A stretch of DNA of 64,000 nucleotides, taken from positions 5,001 through 69,000 of the forward strand of contig JAPTMU010000117.1 in assembly GCA_028583405.1 (NCBI GenBank). Direction: 5' to 3'. The notes below the pieces were generated by a model, which saw only the letters and a program-made list of their open reading frames with translations, was not told the DNA's origin and did not search any database. The first letter of the stretch is position 1. Every line of letters begins with the position of its first letter. Positions 34,701 to 47,039 of the stretch are shown piece by piece. The DNA is from Pogonophryne albipinna (taxonomy: Eukaryota > Chordata > Actinopteri > Perciformes > Artedidraconidae). The translations under genes were made by a program, and so were the position numbers.

Positions 34701-37700
34701 AGAAGAGGCCTGCTGTGGGGATGTTCCACTAACAGGACAGCCTGTGTGGGAGATGGAGCAACATCCAGGCTCCCCTGCTGAAGAGTTCCCATCGGACGAG
34801 GAGGCCGAGGATCTGAGGCAAGACGGAGAAGAAGAAGAAGAAGAAGAGATTAGGACGGTGCCTCACGGATACGAGTGTGTAGAAGTGACGCAGTCTTTAA
34901 TGGATAAACTGGAAAAGACGAGAGAAGACTCGTTGCTGTCTCAGAGCGGTTCAGTTGGATCGGAGCTTTCTGTCCCGTCGAACATCCCGGAGCAGAGTGA
35001 GATGGTCGACCCTCACTCTCTGCAGACGGTGGTGAGCAGCTGTGAGATCCCCGACCAGACGAACACTTTGGGAGGACCGCAGGTTGGTGAATGAGAACTG
35101 TGAAGAGATTTTTAAAGAGCTCTATTATGCCCTTTCCTGTAGTTTCTTATATCGGTTATTGTGCATGTAATAGTTTGCAAAGGCTTTAATTCCCTGTGTT
35201 CCCTTGCCTGATACGCCTCCTTTGTTTACTTCCATAACATACTGACATCACTATATAACACTCGCTCTTCTATTGGCTAGCGCTCCAACACATTGTACGT
35301 GATAGGCTAAGGGGCGAGACATCTCTAAGTGGTTGACCAATCACAACAGAGCCGACCAGCTAACCAATCAGAGCAGACTGGGCTCTGCTTTCAGACAGAG
35401 GGTGAAAAGAGGTGCTGCAGCAGGAGAGGACTCTTTAAAGTAGAGACACTACATACTGATATACACCTGAACATCAGCAGGAGAGGACTCTTTAAAGTAG
35501 AGACACTACATACTGATATACACCTGGATATGAGCTGGAGAGGACTCTTTAAAGTAGAGACACTACATACTGATATACACCTGAACATCAGCAGGAGAGA
35601 ACTCTTTAAAGTAGAGACACTACATACTGATATACACCTGAACATCAGCAGGAGAGGACTCTTTAAAGTAGAGACACTACATACTGATATACACCTGAAC
35701 ATCAGCAGGAGAGGACTCTTTAAAGTAGAGACACTACATACTGATATACACCTGAACATCAGCAGGAGAGGACTCTTTAAAGTAGAGACACTACATACTG
35801 ATATACACCTAAAAATTTGCAGAATTGACACAACAAGCTGATTATCAGGAGACCTATCATGCAAAATGCACTTTTGTACATCTTTTATACATGAATATGT
35901 GTCCCCGGTGTGTCAGAAAACACAACCCTCTCTCTTTTCCTCCATACCCAAATCTCTAAAAACGGGGCTGCAATGGAGCTGATACAGATTTGAATTTCTC
36001 TGACGTCAGAAAAGGGGTGCTCCGCCTATATGGGCAACTCTCCACCTGTCAGGGGGATGAGAGGTTTGGCCACTGCCCAACCTCTCATTCGCATATAGGC
36101 TGTCGGAAAGCTAAATCTCCCCCAGTCACATCTGTGTTTTTGCCTGCTCTTGCCAGGATGTCTAAGGGAGTTAAACGTTGTGCTGTTGTTGGCTGCAAGA
36201 ATCGGGACAAGGGACTGCATGCAATGCCATCCCTGGAAAAAGACCAGAATCTGTGGCAGAAGATTTCTGCTTGTGTGTTCTAAACATTTTACCATGGACA
36301 TGTTTATGAACTAGATTTTTTTTCGCCGGTCAACATGTCCGTTAAAGTTTAAATCTTCCGGACAAAATTAGAAAAGTGCCGGTCAAAGGTCTTCTTTGTT
36401 ATTTATTGAGCTTTAAAACAAATGAATAACAATTCTATATAAGAATAAAACACAGAGGACGGAGCCTCTCTTTTCCTCCCCCTCTTCTGAGAGCCCAGCA
36501 GCTGATCTTTGAGCACGCCCTCCTCTCCTGCAGGGGGGCGTGGTCAGCTGTAGCTCATTTGCACTAAAGCTACGTCACAGAATCAGCCCTTGCAAAAACT
36601 GGGCTGGAAAAGAGCAAATAGAGCGAAATGAGGCATGGCTAAAATGCATAATCTGTTTGGTATTTTGAAAAAAAAACTTCACAGACATGTTTTATATAGG
36701 TATGGCCCTACAATATATGTTTCAAATATAGCATGATAGGTCCACTTTAAGTTAGAAACATTAATGAGTGTCAGCGTTTCCGGGAACATTTTAATGGGTT
36801 GTTCTATATCTTTTTTGTCAAAGGCTATCTTTGTTTGTTTCCATCTCTAGTTAATCATCATCACCGGCCCCAGCTACGAGGCCCTGGCTTCAGAGGGCAT
36901 ACAGCTGAATATGGGCGGAGGAAACGTGGAGGAGGTCATCTGCACCGTCATCGGCGGGGTCAGCTACAACCAGGTGTGCTCGTCGGACTCAAATCTCAGA
37001 GCGGAGGAAGAGGAGGAGGAGGAGGAGGAAGAGGAGGAGGAAGACTCCATGACAGGTGCGCTGCTTTCAGAACTGACACTTTAAAAATGTGAACGCAACG
37101 ACTGAATCCAATTGCTCTTATCGGCAGATGTCGAAAGTAACTCGACTCTTATTCAAGGTACTTCTTTCCCTCTGTTTAAACACACTACCTTTGTGTGTGA
37201 ATGTAGTTCAGCGATTACCAAAATGCCACCACTTGCAGGGGGCCAAATAAGAATTACATCTTTGTATTTCAAAGCACCTCATTCACACCAACGCAACTCC
37301 GGTTCAAGCTCCGTGCTAGAGCTTTTCAGGTTCAGAACCGGTTCTTCGGTTTAGCTCCGGCTCCAGCTTCCTCTGTACCTCTTCGGAAGACCAGATTCCC
37401 AGTAGGTAGCTGGTCTCTTCAGTGGACCACTGCTGCTTGTTAAGTTTCTCCATCGTTGTGTACAAACTGGATAAAACGCGGGCTTTTTGTTGTTGTTGAG
37501 GAGTTGATCCCGCCCCTGCCCCTGCCTCGACGTAAGCGTGATGTATGCGGTGCTTTTGCTCTAGCCGGACAATTTGTTGGTGCTTGAAACGAACCGGATT
37601 CCGGAGCTAAGAGGCGGCTCCGCTGCGGTGTGAACAGGAAAACTCGGTGCTTTTCAAGCTCCAGCTCCGAACCGGCCCTGAAACACCGTTGGTGTGAATG

Positions 37701-39391
37701 AGGTATCAGAGGAGCCTGTGACCTACGTTTTTCATTGACATATCTACAATGTAGCTTATGTACAAATGACAATAAAAGCCTTGAATCTTGAGTCTGAAAT
37801 ATAGCTTTTTAAATGCAAATTCCTTGTTAAGTAAACCCAGTGCTCACTCCCCAACTCCTATATATTTTATTTAAACTACTGGCTCCCACTTCCTCCACAG
37901 TGTTGAATAGACAGGTGTTTTTTAATACTCCATGCAAACATCCTATCATTGTAATCTAAGATTGATAAGACGTATAACAAGTATACAGAGCGTGCATGTG
38001 TCTGTATGACTGCACAGTATTGTGTAAAAACAGTTTTGCATCTTTTTCTGCAACATTTTGCATTTCTGTATACATCCTGCAGCAGCACATCCTCACTAAC
38101 ATCCTCTATGAATATGTCACACATACTATATGGCTCATTATAAAATGGGGTAGAAAACCATTAAAAGAGGGCTTTGATGCAGGTTATATTTTCATTATGC
38201 AAAGCTGCTCCACTGTCAAAGATATTTAGGCCCCATTTACACGGGAACGCCAACGAACCGAATTCGATATCAAAAAAGGCTTCCGTTCACACGGATAAGG
38301 CTCAATAAACATGTCCCTTCTGCTGATGGTTGTGGTAGAGCAGCTGTATATTTTGCGCTAACATCTGTAGCACGGTCAGTAGCTACTGACAGTAGCTACT
38401 GACCATGCTACAGCAGTGAGCAGCAGAGGTGGGGAGAGGCGGGGCTATGTCTTCATCGTTATCAGGAAATGATCGTATAGGACGTACACACGGAGCCGTT
38501 TGGCCCCCCAGAGCGTTCCGTGACCCGCAGATCTATCCACCTTGGGACCCGTTTGCGGGGTCCGTTTCCGCGGTTCCGTTACGGCCTCGTGTGAACGAAC
38601 GAGCTATACGAAAGAGAAAAGTAGCAGATACAACCCGTTTCGTTCCCGTGTAAACGGCACCTTAAATGCTTTATTTATAGCATGCTGTCATATTGTAGGT
38701 AATGTAACATGTTTACCCTGTAAAAGGTAGATACAATTATAATAAATATTGTGTCCTATCGGGGAGATACCGTTGTTTTACTGACAATTTCTAAGGGAAA
38801 ATAATTGATTGGAAGAAAATATATTTTTTTATTGCAAAAATTAGTTTCTAAATGAGCGATTATTGCCAGACAAAAGAAAATGTTTTATCAGAAGTGGATT
38901 TATTTATGTTTTGCCTTTCGATTAATAAGTAAAAGATACATTATGAATGTAAAGAAGAAATCTAAACAAGTCATCTCAACTGTGAGTAAAACTAAAGCAA
39001 TAAAAACGTTTTAGAAAGGTCTGTTAAAAAGCAGTCGAAGGGTCTTATGGAACCAAAGGAAGGAATCCACGCCAATTCTGTTTGTATAATCAGTTAATCA
39101 AATGTCTCTCTGCAGGTTTGAGTAACAAACAGCTGCTGCAGCCCGCTGAGGACTCTCTGGATCTGAGCGGTGACCGAGAGCTGCAGCGGAGTCTGAGCAG
39201 GTCAGTGCTCCACATGCTTTACATGGTGAAACCAGGGCTAATTTGAATTTTAAAAGACAAGCCGAAAGGATAATCCAACTCAAAGTCAACTTTCAGTTTG
39301 TGTGTACAGACAGAGAGATCGAAATACCGTTTCCCACAATCCCGAATACAAAAACAAATATATATGAAATATGTATGCAAATCTGTATATC

Positions 39392-39424
<33 letters not shown>

Positions 39425-42400
39425 CAACAGACACTTTTATACTTATGCACATATTAAGAAGTAAATAAAAGCACAACAATCAATATATACAAAATAACAG
39501 TCACTTAAACTCCCCTGAACTTCAGTGTTTGCTGGTTTTGTGAATTAAGTCTGCAGTGTGTCTGTTTTCACAGCGTCAGGTCAAAGAGAAACAGGCGAGG
39601 CCCGGTCATCGAGGCGGACGGGATGCTGAAGATGTTCCACTGTCCGTACGAAGGCTGCAGTCAAGTCTACGTAGCTATCAGCAGCTTTCAGGTAACAATA
39701 CAAATCACTGTGAAGGTACAGGAATTTTGGGTCAGGGATATTCAGACTCTGGGAGCTATAAGATTCCCTGTGAGCCCAGGGGGGCGTCTTGCCGTCATTT
39801 GACGCCCTTATTCAGCTCGGGACGCCCTGAACGCGAGCCGATGGCGTCCAAAAATATTAATAATTCGAGAGTTTGTATCGCTTGAAATGACGAAAAGGAA
39901 AAAGGACTAGGACATCCCTCTGTTGGAGGGGCAAAGGAGTCTGGTGGGGTTCTTTTCGGAGTATTGAAGATCGTTTCCCCGACATCGGCGGTGCCTGCTA
40001 CAGGACAACACGGAATGTGCGCGATTTGGACGCGATGAGCGGTGCTAATGGAGCACGCGCATGAGCTGCGACCACCAGAGCCTCGCAGCGACGAAACTGA
40101 GGCTCCGTGGTAAACTGTGGTAACATGAAGAGCCGTTTGGGAGCCGAAACAGCCGGCACTTTAATGCGGCTTTCACACCAGCGCTTTTCCCTTTCTAGCT
40201 CCGAGCGGGAGCTTTTCTGGTTCAGCTCCGGTTTCCCTTTTCTGCTCCCGCTCTGTTCACACCGCCCAGAGCTGCCGCTGCTGCGTCATGACGTCACCGT
40301 TTACGTGCTTGCTTCATAAAATCCAAACCGCGCGGAAATCCCTCACATCGACAACAATGGCCGATTTGTATTGAAGCGCTGTTCGCTTTGGTTATCCTCT
40401 TACGAAACGACATGGAAGGCATCGGACGACTTTACAAGGGACGACTTTACTTGGAACTTTACAAACATCACACGCAGGCATTTTGTTGTTGTTCAGGAGG
40501 CTGATCCCGCCCCTGCCCCTGCCTCGACGTAAGAGAGACTTAAGCGACGCCGCCTCTTAGCTCCGAAGCTCTTGCCTCTAGACCGACAATTTTTTGGAGC
40601 TGGAAGTTAACCGGATTCCGGAGCTAAGAGGCGGCGCCTCTGCGGTGTGAAAAGGAAAAACTGTACTTTTCAGGCTCCAGCTCCGAGCCGAAGCTGAACC
40701 AAATAATCCGGCTCACCAATGTAAAAAGACGGTATCTATAAGGGACGGCTCAAGTCAAAATTGAACTCCCCACCGCTCTCGGGGTGGACGCCCTCTCAGC
40801 CCTGGTCTGGCGGAAACACTGGCCCAGGGTTATGTACCTGGGCTTGATTCAGGATAGTATAATTGGAAAGGAGGACTCTTGATACTAGCGGGTAAAAAGG
40901 TCACACGGACTGGGTCAATGGCTGGACATTGTTGAAGAAATATTTACTATGGAAAGACTGACCTACTGTCTAAGGACTAAAGCAGAGATCTGTGAACAAC
41001 GCTGGGAAAAATGACAGTGTACAAGGAAAAAGAAAGACGGTGAACTTTTTTTTTCTTTCTACCAATAGAGTGCCACAGTGACGCGTCCTAAAACCCGGAA
41101 GTAAGTGAGCATGTTACAACTTCCGGTTCCTTCGCCTAAAAGCAATGCAATTTCTTCATAGGATTTGGGAAAATAGCTGGAAATAAGGTCTGTGGTTGAG
41201 ACACATTTAAGAGACGGATCACGTTTTGTTCTACGACATTGAATCCATCAGCAGTAACGTGATTTCTGAATAGTTTACGTGTCTGAAAAACGATGGTTGT
41301 TACCAAGTGGCTGAATAGGACTACAGAAGTTGTCCAGGCCGTTTTACGTCATTACACCGAACACGTAAACACTCCTCTAAGTTTGTTTGCCCTGTTCTGC
41401 TTGAAAGCAAGTACCTGCCTCCTGCAAACTGTTCAAACAAACGCTTCAACTTGTACCATCTAGAATCTGTATGTTTGAATATGGATCTTAAGTTGGCGTG
41501 ACGTTGAAGCAGCGACCCTGCTGTAGTTCGTTTATAGCATAACGTTAGCATTTTGCTTCTGGTGATTAGATTTACGATTAGAAAATTATAAAAGTAGGGT
41601 AGACATGTGGAGATTATCCGGCTGAACAAAACGTGATCCGTCTCTTCAATGTGTCTCAACCACAGACCTTATTTCCAGCTATTTTCCAAAATCCTATGGA
41701 GAAATTGCATTGAGTTTTTGTCGAAGGAACCGGAAGGAGTTTACTTCCGGGTTTTAGGACGCGTCACTGTGGCACTCTATGTAGTTGTGTGTGTTACATA
41801 TTTGTCGAATGAAAAATAAAGAGTTTAATTTAAAAAAAAAAAAAATCACATTTATGCAATACATTTCAGTTGTTTGGGCTTTTTAACACTAGAACCGCCA
41901 ATCGGGTCAATTTTACCCAGAGCTGTTTTTTATTGTATGTAACTTTTTTTGAATAAAATATTAAAGTCTCCCAGTCCGTGACTTTTCCTGAAAGTGTGTT
42001 ATGTAGCACCCTATGTTGTTAAAAATTGTCAATATGAAGTCAGATTGAAGAAATCGCCAAAAAAATTGCCATTTATACCTATTTCCGCCAAGCGGGTCAT
42101 ATTGACCCCACCCCTTTTCGCGCTATTGATTTTGCGTGTAAACAAACATGACGTGTTGCTATAGCAACGCCTTTTGTCTACTGCGGTTCCTTATAGATAG
42201 ATAGATATATTGATAGCGACAGTCTGTAGTGAAGGAGCGCGCTCACTGGAGACTGCTCGCGCTGCGCTCCGCAGCAAACAGCAGTTTGCTTTTCACCCAA
42301 CAACGACAACCGCCTCACGAAACGCTATGTTGTAGCGTTAATAAACGAAACAATTTAACAAAATTGCTTGTCAAAATACCAATACCACAGGACCATTTTT

Positions 42401-43974
42401 CTTTTAAAGCAATACTTTTACCTTGAAAATCAATGCATTCTAATGCCGGGTCAATTTGACCCCGGTGGCGGTTTTAGGTAAAAAAATCTCTGGCGGTTCT
42501 AGTGTTAAAATAACCATCTATTTGGTCCACTTCCCTTTTTGTCTGTAGAATCACGTGAACCTAGTCCACAGGAAAGGGAGGACCAAGGTCTGTCCTCATC
42601 CAGGCTGCGGGAAAAAGTTTTACCTATCCAATCACCTGCATCGACACATGATTATCCACTCAGGTAAATTCACAGAGAAACACTTGTCATGTAAGAATAT
42701 CAACTCCATAAACCGTTAACATGTAACTGAATGTTCCTACAGGAGTCAGAGATTTCATCTGCGAGACGTGCGGGAAATCGTTTAAGCGTAAGAATCACCT
42801 GGAGGTCCACAGGAGGACTCACACAGGAGAAACACCGCTACAGTAAGTCACTACAGCTGCACATTTGGACTGCGTTTTAGGGCCATTGTTGGTTAAAATC
42901 AATAAGTAAGAACCAACGTAATAACTCAAAAAAAAGATTCAGAATTTCCAAAATAACTTTCGTAATTTAAACCAATAAAAAACAAACTGAAAGCTGAAAT
43001 GCAAAATAAATCAAACTAAGTAATATAAAACTACTTTTCCTCAAATATCCACTTGAGACTGGCTCCAAAGTGAATCAATCCCCCTAGCCCCCCATAATCA
43101 AATGCCACATTTCAATGCAGAAGTAAACAGTTACAGTCTGGTACAGAAACTGGTTTTGCTCTCTCAAGCTAATTTCCCTATTCATGGCGGCTGTACCGGG
43201 AAATATTTTCATATAACTCACTGGTTTAAATTACATGAAGGCTTAAAGTCATGCATGGTTCAGAGCGTGGCTGCTTGCAAACAAGAGAAATCATTATGTT
43301 ATTAATTTTAAACTCAAAATCTACCTTATTTAAAAGACTTTAACAGTTTGGTTAATGCTGCTTTTCTGTGTTGAATAAACCCAATGCTCACTCTCTATTC
43401 CTGAATTAGACAGGAGTCACCATGCTATAAGGAAGGTTTTTATTTATTGAAACTACTGGCTGCCTCTTTCCCCACTGGGTTGAATAGACGGGTGGATATT
43501 TGTATACCATGCAAACATCCTATCATTTCAATCTAAGCTGTGACTCATTATACTGTACTGTGCATGCACGTGTATGTATCATGTATTATATGTCTCATCT
43601 TCTTACCTACAATGGCACTATTTGCCTCTGTAGAAAACAGATCTTATTTTAATCCAGTTCTGCAGTGAGCAGGTTTGAATGAAAGACACGTTTGTGACAC
43701 TAATATTGACCTACAAATCTGGAACCAGGATCATCCAATCACTTTTCTTCTTTCTTACCTGTTCCTTCTTGTCTTCTCACCCACGTCATACGTTAGATGT
43801 GAAATCTGTGGGTACCAGTGTCGTCAGCGAGCGTCTCTGAACTGGCACATGAAGAAGCACACTTCAGAGGCTCACTACAACTTCACCTGCGAGTTCTGCG
43901 AGAAGAGGTTCGAGAAACTGGACAGTGTTAAATTTCACAAACTAAAGAGCCACCCGGACAAACTGGCAACGTGA
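31750..43974 (+). CDS. znf653: Zinc finger protein 653, complete (11 exons, 654 aa)
   Basis: Nuclear C2H2 protein; mammalian ZNF653 is reported as a transcriptional co-repressor. Exons: 31750-32048, 32686-32726, 33291-33620, 34619-35082, 36851-37055, 37128-37157, 39116-39200, 39574-39691, 42549-42663, 42743-42842, 43797-43974; phases agree throughout. The ATG at 31750 is chosen over a non-ATG upstream codon. The N-terminus has an AT-hook-like RGRPRLT motif, then [10 protein letters not shown] and [10 protein letters not shown] as in human. The middle is acidic (poly-Glu at exons 3 and 5) with [12 protein letters not shown] matching the human IIIAGPGYDAL block. The C-terminus holds five C2H2 fingers, from [12 protein letters not shown] to [10 protein letters not shown], ending near SHPDKLAT. 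Human is 615 aa. The 30-bp exon 6 is the least certain. Confidence 0.95.
32125..32425 (+). mobile_element. L2-type LINE 3' end in znf653 intron 1
   Basis: Contains the C-terminal remnant (TTTTAAATCCAGGCTGAAGA, TTGCCGCTGC) followed by AAGCACTTTGAATTGCC and GTGCTATATAAATAGACTTG. It is the same family as the LINE at 29331-30366. Confidence 0.8.
33637..34188. repeat. Dispersed block shared with swsap1 intron 1 (copy B)
   Basis: Same order of blocks as 28562-28915 plus 30798-30838, without the LINE but with a 187-bp SINE inserted. It begins 16 bp after the exon 3 splice donor of znf653. At its end an element terminus TAGAGTGGTGCAGGAATGAG begins (about 34195). Confidence 0.75.
33705..33891 (-). 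mobile_element. tRNA-derived SINE with 11-bp target duplication
   Basis: Flanked by perfect GTTTTTAACAT repeats (33694-33704 and 33892-33902). Read on the minus strand, the head has a tRNA-like A-box region (GGTGCAGTGGGTTGTGCG) and a B box GGTTCAAACCC, then a body including AAGTCGCTTTGGATAAAAGC. The uninterrupted target is seen in the paralogous block at 28629-28639. Confidence 0.85.
35418..35822. repeat. 57-bp minisatellite (7 units) in znf653 intron 4
   Basis: Units of AGGACTCTTTAAAGTAGAGA then CACTACATACTGATATACAC and CTGAACATCAGCAGGAG. Because 57 is a multiple of 3, both strands show long open frames with a 19-residue cycle, which are artefacts. Confidence 0.96.
35845..36750 (+). mobile_element. 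TIR element carrying a THAP-like zinc finger fragment
   Basis: Ends GACCTATCATGCAAAATGCA and, inverted, GCATGATAGGTCC. At about 36158-36282 the + frame encodes [13 protein letters not shown] then [11 protein letters not shown] and LWQKI. This follows the start of a THAP zinc finger (C-x4-C, conserved P and W), but it stops before the second Cys-His pair. A degenerate relic of an element gene is the simplest reading. Confidence 0.6.
37276..37704. mobile_element. Non-autonomous TIR element (429 bp), copy 1
   Basis: Perfect inverted ends ACCTCATTCACACCAACG. The interior is rich in AGCTCC / GGAGCT and contains GATCCCGCCCCTGCCCCTGC, which recurs in the degraded copy at about 40155-40720 in znf653 intron 8. 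Located in znf653 intron 6. Confidence 0.85.
37826..38000. repeat. Repeat shared by znf653 introns 6 and 10
   Basis: CCCA(G/A)TGCTCACTC, AAACTACTGGCT, GTTGAATAGAC and CATGCAAACATCCTATCATT recur in order at 43378-43570. It is either an unrecognised dispersed repeat or an intragenic duplication. Confidence 0.7.
38229..38664. mobile_element. Non-autonomous TIR element (436 bp)
   Basis: Left end CCATTTACACGGGAACG and right end CGTTCCCGTGTAAACGG are inverted repeats. An inner palindrome ACAGTAGCTACTGACCATGC is at about 38389. It lies in znf653 intron 6. Confidence 0.8.
39391..39421. repeat. (TA)n microsatellite
   Basis: About 15 TA units in znf653 intron 7. Confidence 0.95.
40155..40720. mobile_element. 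Degraded copy of the 37276-37704 element
   Basis: Shares TTCACACCA near the left end and the GATCCCGCCCCTGCCCCTGC block and AGCTAAGAGGCGGC block in the interior. The right end is eroded. Next to it, at about 40780-40819, is an isolated terminus ending GCGGAAACACTG of a hAT-like element. Confidence 0.65.
41068..41778. mobile_element. TA-flanked element with long inverted ends (711 bp)
   Basis: GAGTGCCACAGTGACGCGTC and continuing CTAAAACCCGGAAGT are repeated inverted at the right end, flanked by TA on both sides. AAATAAGGTCTGTGGTTGAG near the left is repeated inverted near the right. It lies in znf653 intron 8. Related termini (TAGAGTGGTGCAGGAA) are at 1190-1255, 34195 and 50693. Confidence 0.85.
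41887..42504. mobile_element. TTAA-flanked (piggyBac-like) non-autonomous element (618 bp)
   Basis: Inverted ends CACTAGAACCGCCA / TGGCGGTTCTAGTG directly between TTAA and TTAA (41883-41886, 42505-42508), the target site of piggyBac-like elements. The interior repeats GGGTCAA(T)TTTGACCC-like blocks. It sits 44 bp upstream of znf653 exon 9. Confidence 0.85.
42155..42168. promoter_or_regulatory. Perfect palindromic X-box (RFX-type) inside the TTAA element
   Basis: GTTGCTATAGCAAC matches the two-half-site X-box recognised by RFX factors. It is an internal part of a transposable element in an intron, so use by the host is unproven. Confidence 0.45.
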
Positions 43975-46167
43975 AGTGTTCAGAAACCTGATGATGGGAC
44001 GTCAAAAACCAAAGGAAGACTTCCAGGAAAGAGACTTTGCTTTGCTGTGTTTGTCTGGCCTCTCATGTTCAGGATAATATGAGTATCCACTGTAAAACAC
44101 ACAAGAAGTGGATAAAGTGGGCCTAACAGCTGTGCAGGACACAAGCTAATTCAGAGTAGGCCTATAGGGCCAAAACAGGGGTTCTGAACATGTTTCGTAC
44201 ATTAACAGCTCAATCATACTTTTAAAATCATTTTATAAACCATTACAAGACAAAAATCAAGAGTACAAATGTAATAAATGGCTGATACAGGGTGTTTGAG
44301 GGCTCAGACATCAGCTTCCAACTTTAGCATGGTCGGCTAACTAGCTTACTACCTGAAATAGTAATCCATTGTTACTTCAAATAGCAGCTGTATCTACTAT
44401 TATTGTAAGTTGTTGTTAAAAAAAAAAGAGCCTGTTCACAGCTAGCACATCCACAGTGCAGTATTTCCCCACTGTGTGGGAGTCAGTCCAGGATGCTACT
44501 GTAGCTAGGCTAACGTTAGCTCCTTGACCCTGGTTCTTCTTGGAAGCTAACTTGTTATGCCTGAAAGAGTTTTGTTAACTAAATACATTGGCTACTTCTC
44601 ATCCTAAAAGCCTTTTATTTCAATGGTCAAAGTAAAATTTAAGAAATATTGTAATCATCATTAATCCAACCACTGTTTTGCTTGTTAGCTTAGCAGCTAA
44701 CGCTTAATAATCAATGTTCAACAATAATTAAAATACTAGGACTTAAGAATAGAAAAATGCTGTTTCTTTATTTTCTATGTAATATTGCTAAATATTATAC
44801 TTTAACTGGTTTCTTATTTTCATAACGAGTCAGTTTAAAACATGAAATAGTCGATTGAAGATGGCGTTTCTTTATCTAGCTTATGTAGCTAACGTTAGCC
44901 TGATTAGCTAGCTAGCTAGCTAGCTAGCTAGCTATATCTGATTAAAACCTTTCATTGACAGCAATAATTTCCGTCGGTTTAATTTGCTGTTGATGGCTAG
45001 AAGTGGGAATCATCCTTTCTTTTACCTCTGAACGAAATATAGGCCTACAGGCCATTGTTTTGAAAAATGAATCTTGAGTTGGGATTTGGATACCATTTTA
45101 TATTTATTAATAAAACATTTGAAATATTTTTTGAAAGTGCTCTGATTTGAAGATTAATACCTCCAAGAAAGATTATTGATAACATTTCAGTTGAATGGAT
45201 TTTTTTTTTTAATATTCTTGAAATGAAGGCTGTGAAATTAAATTAATGAGGTTTGAGTGTTGCACTACGCTACTCGTACTGACATGTGTAGGATCTTCCA
45301 TTTTGGTCAAAAATGTTGTTTTGTGAGCTAAAGGTAAATACTTTGCCTTACATTTTCCCTCTCAATCTGTTTTCATTGTCCCATTGACAGTTCCTCAGGA
45401 AAACTCACCTCAGTCCTCTTTTGTCCTGCCTGTACTTTAGTTTCCAAAGCACTTTTTGTTAACTGATGAATCACTAAAATGTGCCAATATGACCCATTTG
45501 TGACGTATTTCTTTGGAACACATTTGTTTGACACATGGTTAATAATATGTAGCGTGTTGTCGCCTCTTGCATTACGCTTTCAAGGGTGGGTGTTTGTGTG
45601 TGCCAAGTGCGGGTGTGCATAAATATTCAGAAAAGGCATGAAAATCACAAGTGACATGACTTTAGCATGGGGGAACAAGTTGCATGTAACGCCAGAAGAG
45701 AACAAACATGAGTCAGGACTAAGAAAGATATATTTATTAATATAAAATGCATTTCAAATAGACATTTTAATATGTGAGGATGCATTTCTATTTATTAATT
45801 TACCTTTATATAGGCCCTTTCCCAAGCAATTCTTCTCAAAACTGTCATGTCTCCTTTAAAATGCAGTGACTAATCGTCAGTATTCTTCTGCTGTAAATCA
45901 TCTATCCTCCATTATTTTGCAGTTGAGTTAGTAATTCCCACCTGTCACTCTCTCCATGCTCTTTTATCTCGGCTTAAAATGATTATGATGTTCAGATAAA
46001 GGAAAATGTCAGACTGCACAATGTTTGAAATGTGAGGCCAAAGTCTGAGGAGCACTCATGTAGAAAAACCCAGAGCTGGAGACACCTGACAGCCGAGGGG
46101 AGAAATTACATTTTCATTTCATTTAATCGTTTATTTCAACAGGGACAATGCACATTGATGAACACTT
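43975..46167. other. znf653 3' UTR and intergenic DNA
   Basis: An AATAAA at 44273-44278 is a plausible znf653 polyadenylation signal, with another near 45109. A (TAGC)n run lies at 44905-44933. No further gene or repeat terminus was recognised. Confidence 0.5.
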
Positions 46168-46899
46168 TAAAGGTCCCATGTCATGACTATTTCTACTGAT
46201 CATATTTCCATTGTTGAGGTCTACTAGAATAGATTTAAATGGTGCAATTTTCCAAACTCACATCGGTTTATCAAACAGCATCTCTGTATAGCATGTGTAT
46301 TCACCCCCCCAGTGAGCCCAGTGTGCTCTGATTGGTCGGGATGTTGGGAGGCTCCTTGCTGTGAGGAGCGGACAGGTTTCCGGGTCGGCGATACAGCGAG
46401 AACAAGCGAAACTCATCCTGAGCACACAAACACTCACAGCCGAAGTAAAAACATTAAGTGTGGCTTGATATTGAGTAAGAAGAAGGTTTATAACGCTGTG
46501 AGAATGGGTCTGCGGAGAGCATTTCTCCGCCATCCCAACTCATCTATTACCAGCGTTCAGGGAGCTCTATGCAAGTCAATGGGGACTCCCTGTTAGTTAG
46601 CCAAGGGGTCCTGGTGTGTGAGGAGCTCCGCGGATTGGTCCATTTGGGCCAATCCGGTCATTTGTTGTTGCTGTGGGTGTTCACAGGTCACAGAACCCAG
46701 GAAGCAAACAATGGAAAAAGAGAAATGTCCAACGAGGCGTTCTGGGGCAGCATAGACAGGTATTTTCTGTTTTAGAGTTTTACTCGCTACAGGGTGTACT
46801 TTGAGGGTTTGTGACTCTGCAGACCGTTTACATGCAGAAAAACCTTCATAACACACAAGGGGACGGGTAATAACCGGAAAAGCATGACATGAGACCTTT
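46168..46899. mobile_element. Non-autonomous TIR element (~730 bp)
   Basis: Left AAAGGTCCCATGTCATG and right CATGACATGAGACCTTT are inverted repeats. GC-richer interior (46300-46750) with short open frames on both strands and no recognisable protein. Confidence 0.75.
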
Positions 46900-47039
46900 C
46901 AATTATTAAAATGTGCTTAATTGAGAAAAAAATCACTGTTAATCCGAAAGCTAATTGTTTACTTTGATTAGTACAACTTTACCTCTCTCTATCCCCTCCC
47001 TCTCTCGTGAGACCAGCCTTTCACTCCATGGTGATGTGT

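Noticed and set aside
35329..35864. 157- and 170-codon open frames on both strands
   Set aside because: Products of the 57-bp array (a multiple of three), located in a znf653 intron.
42229..42426. Small open frame next to the X-box
   Set aside because: Inside a TTAA-flanked non-autonomous element, no similarity seen.
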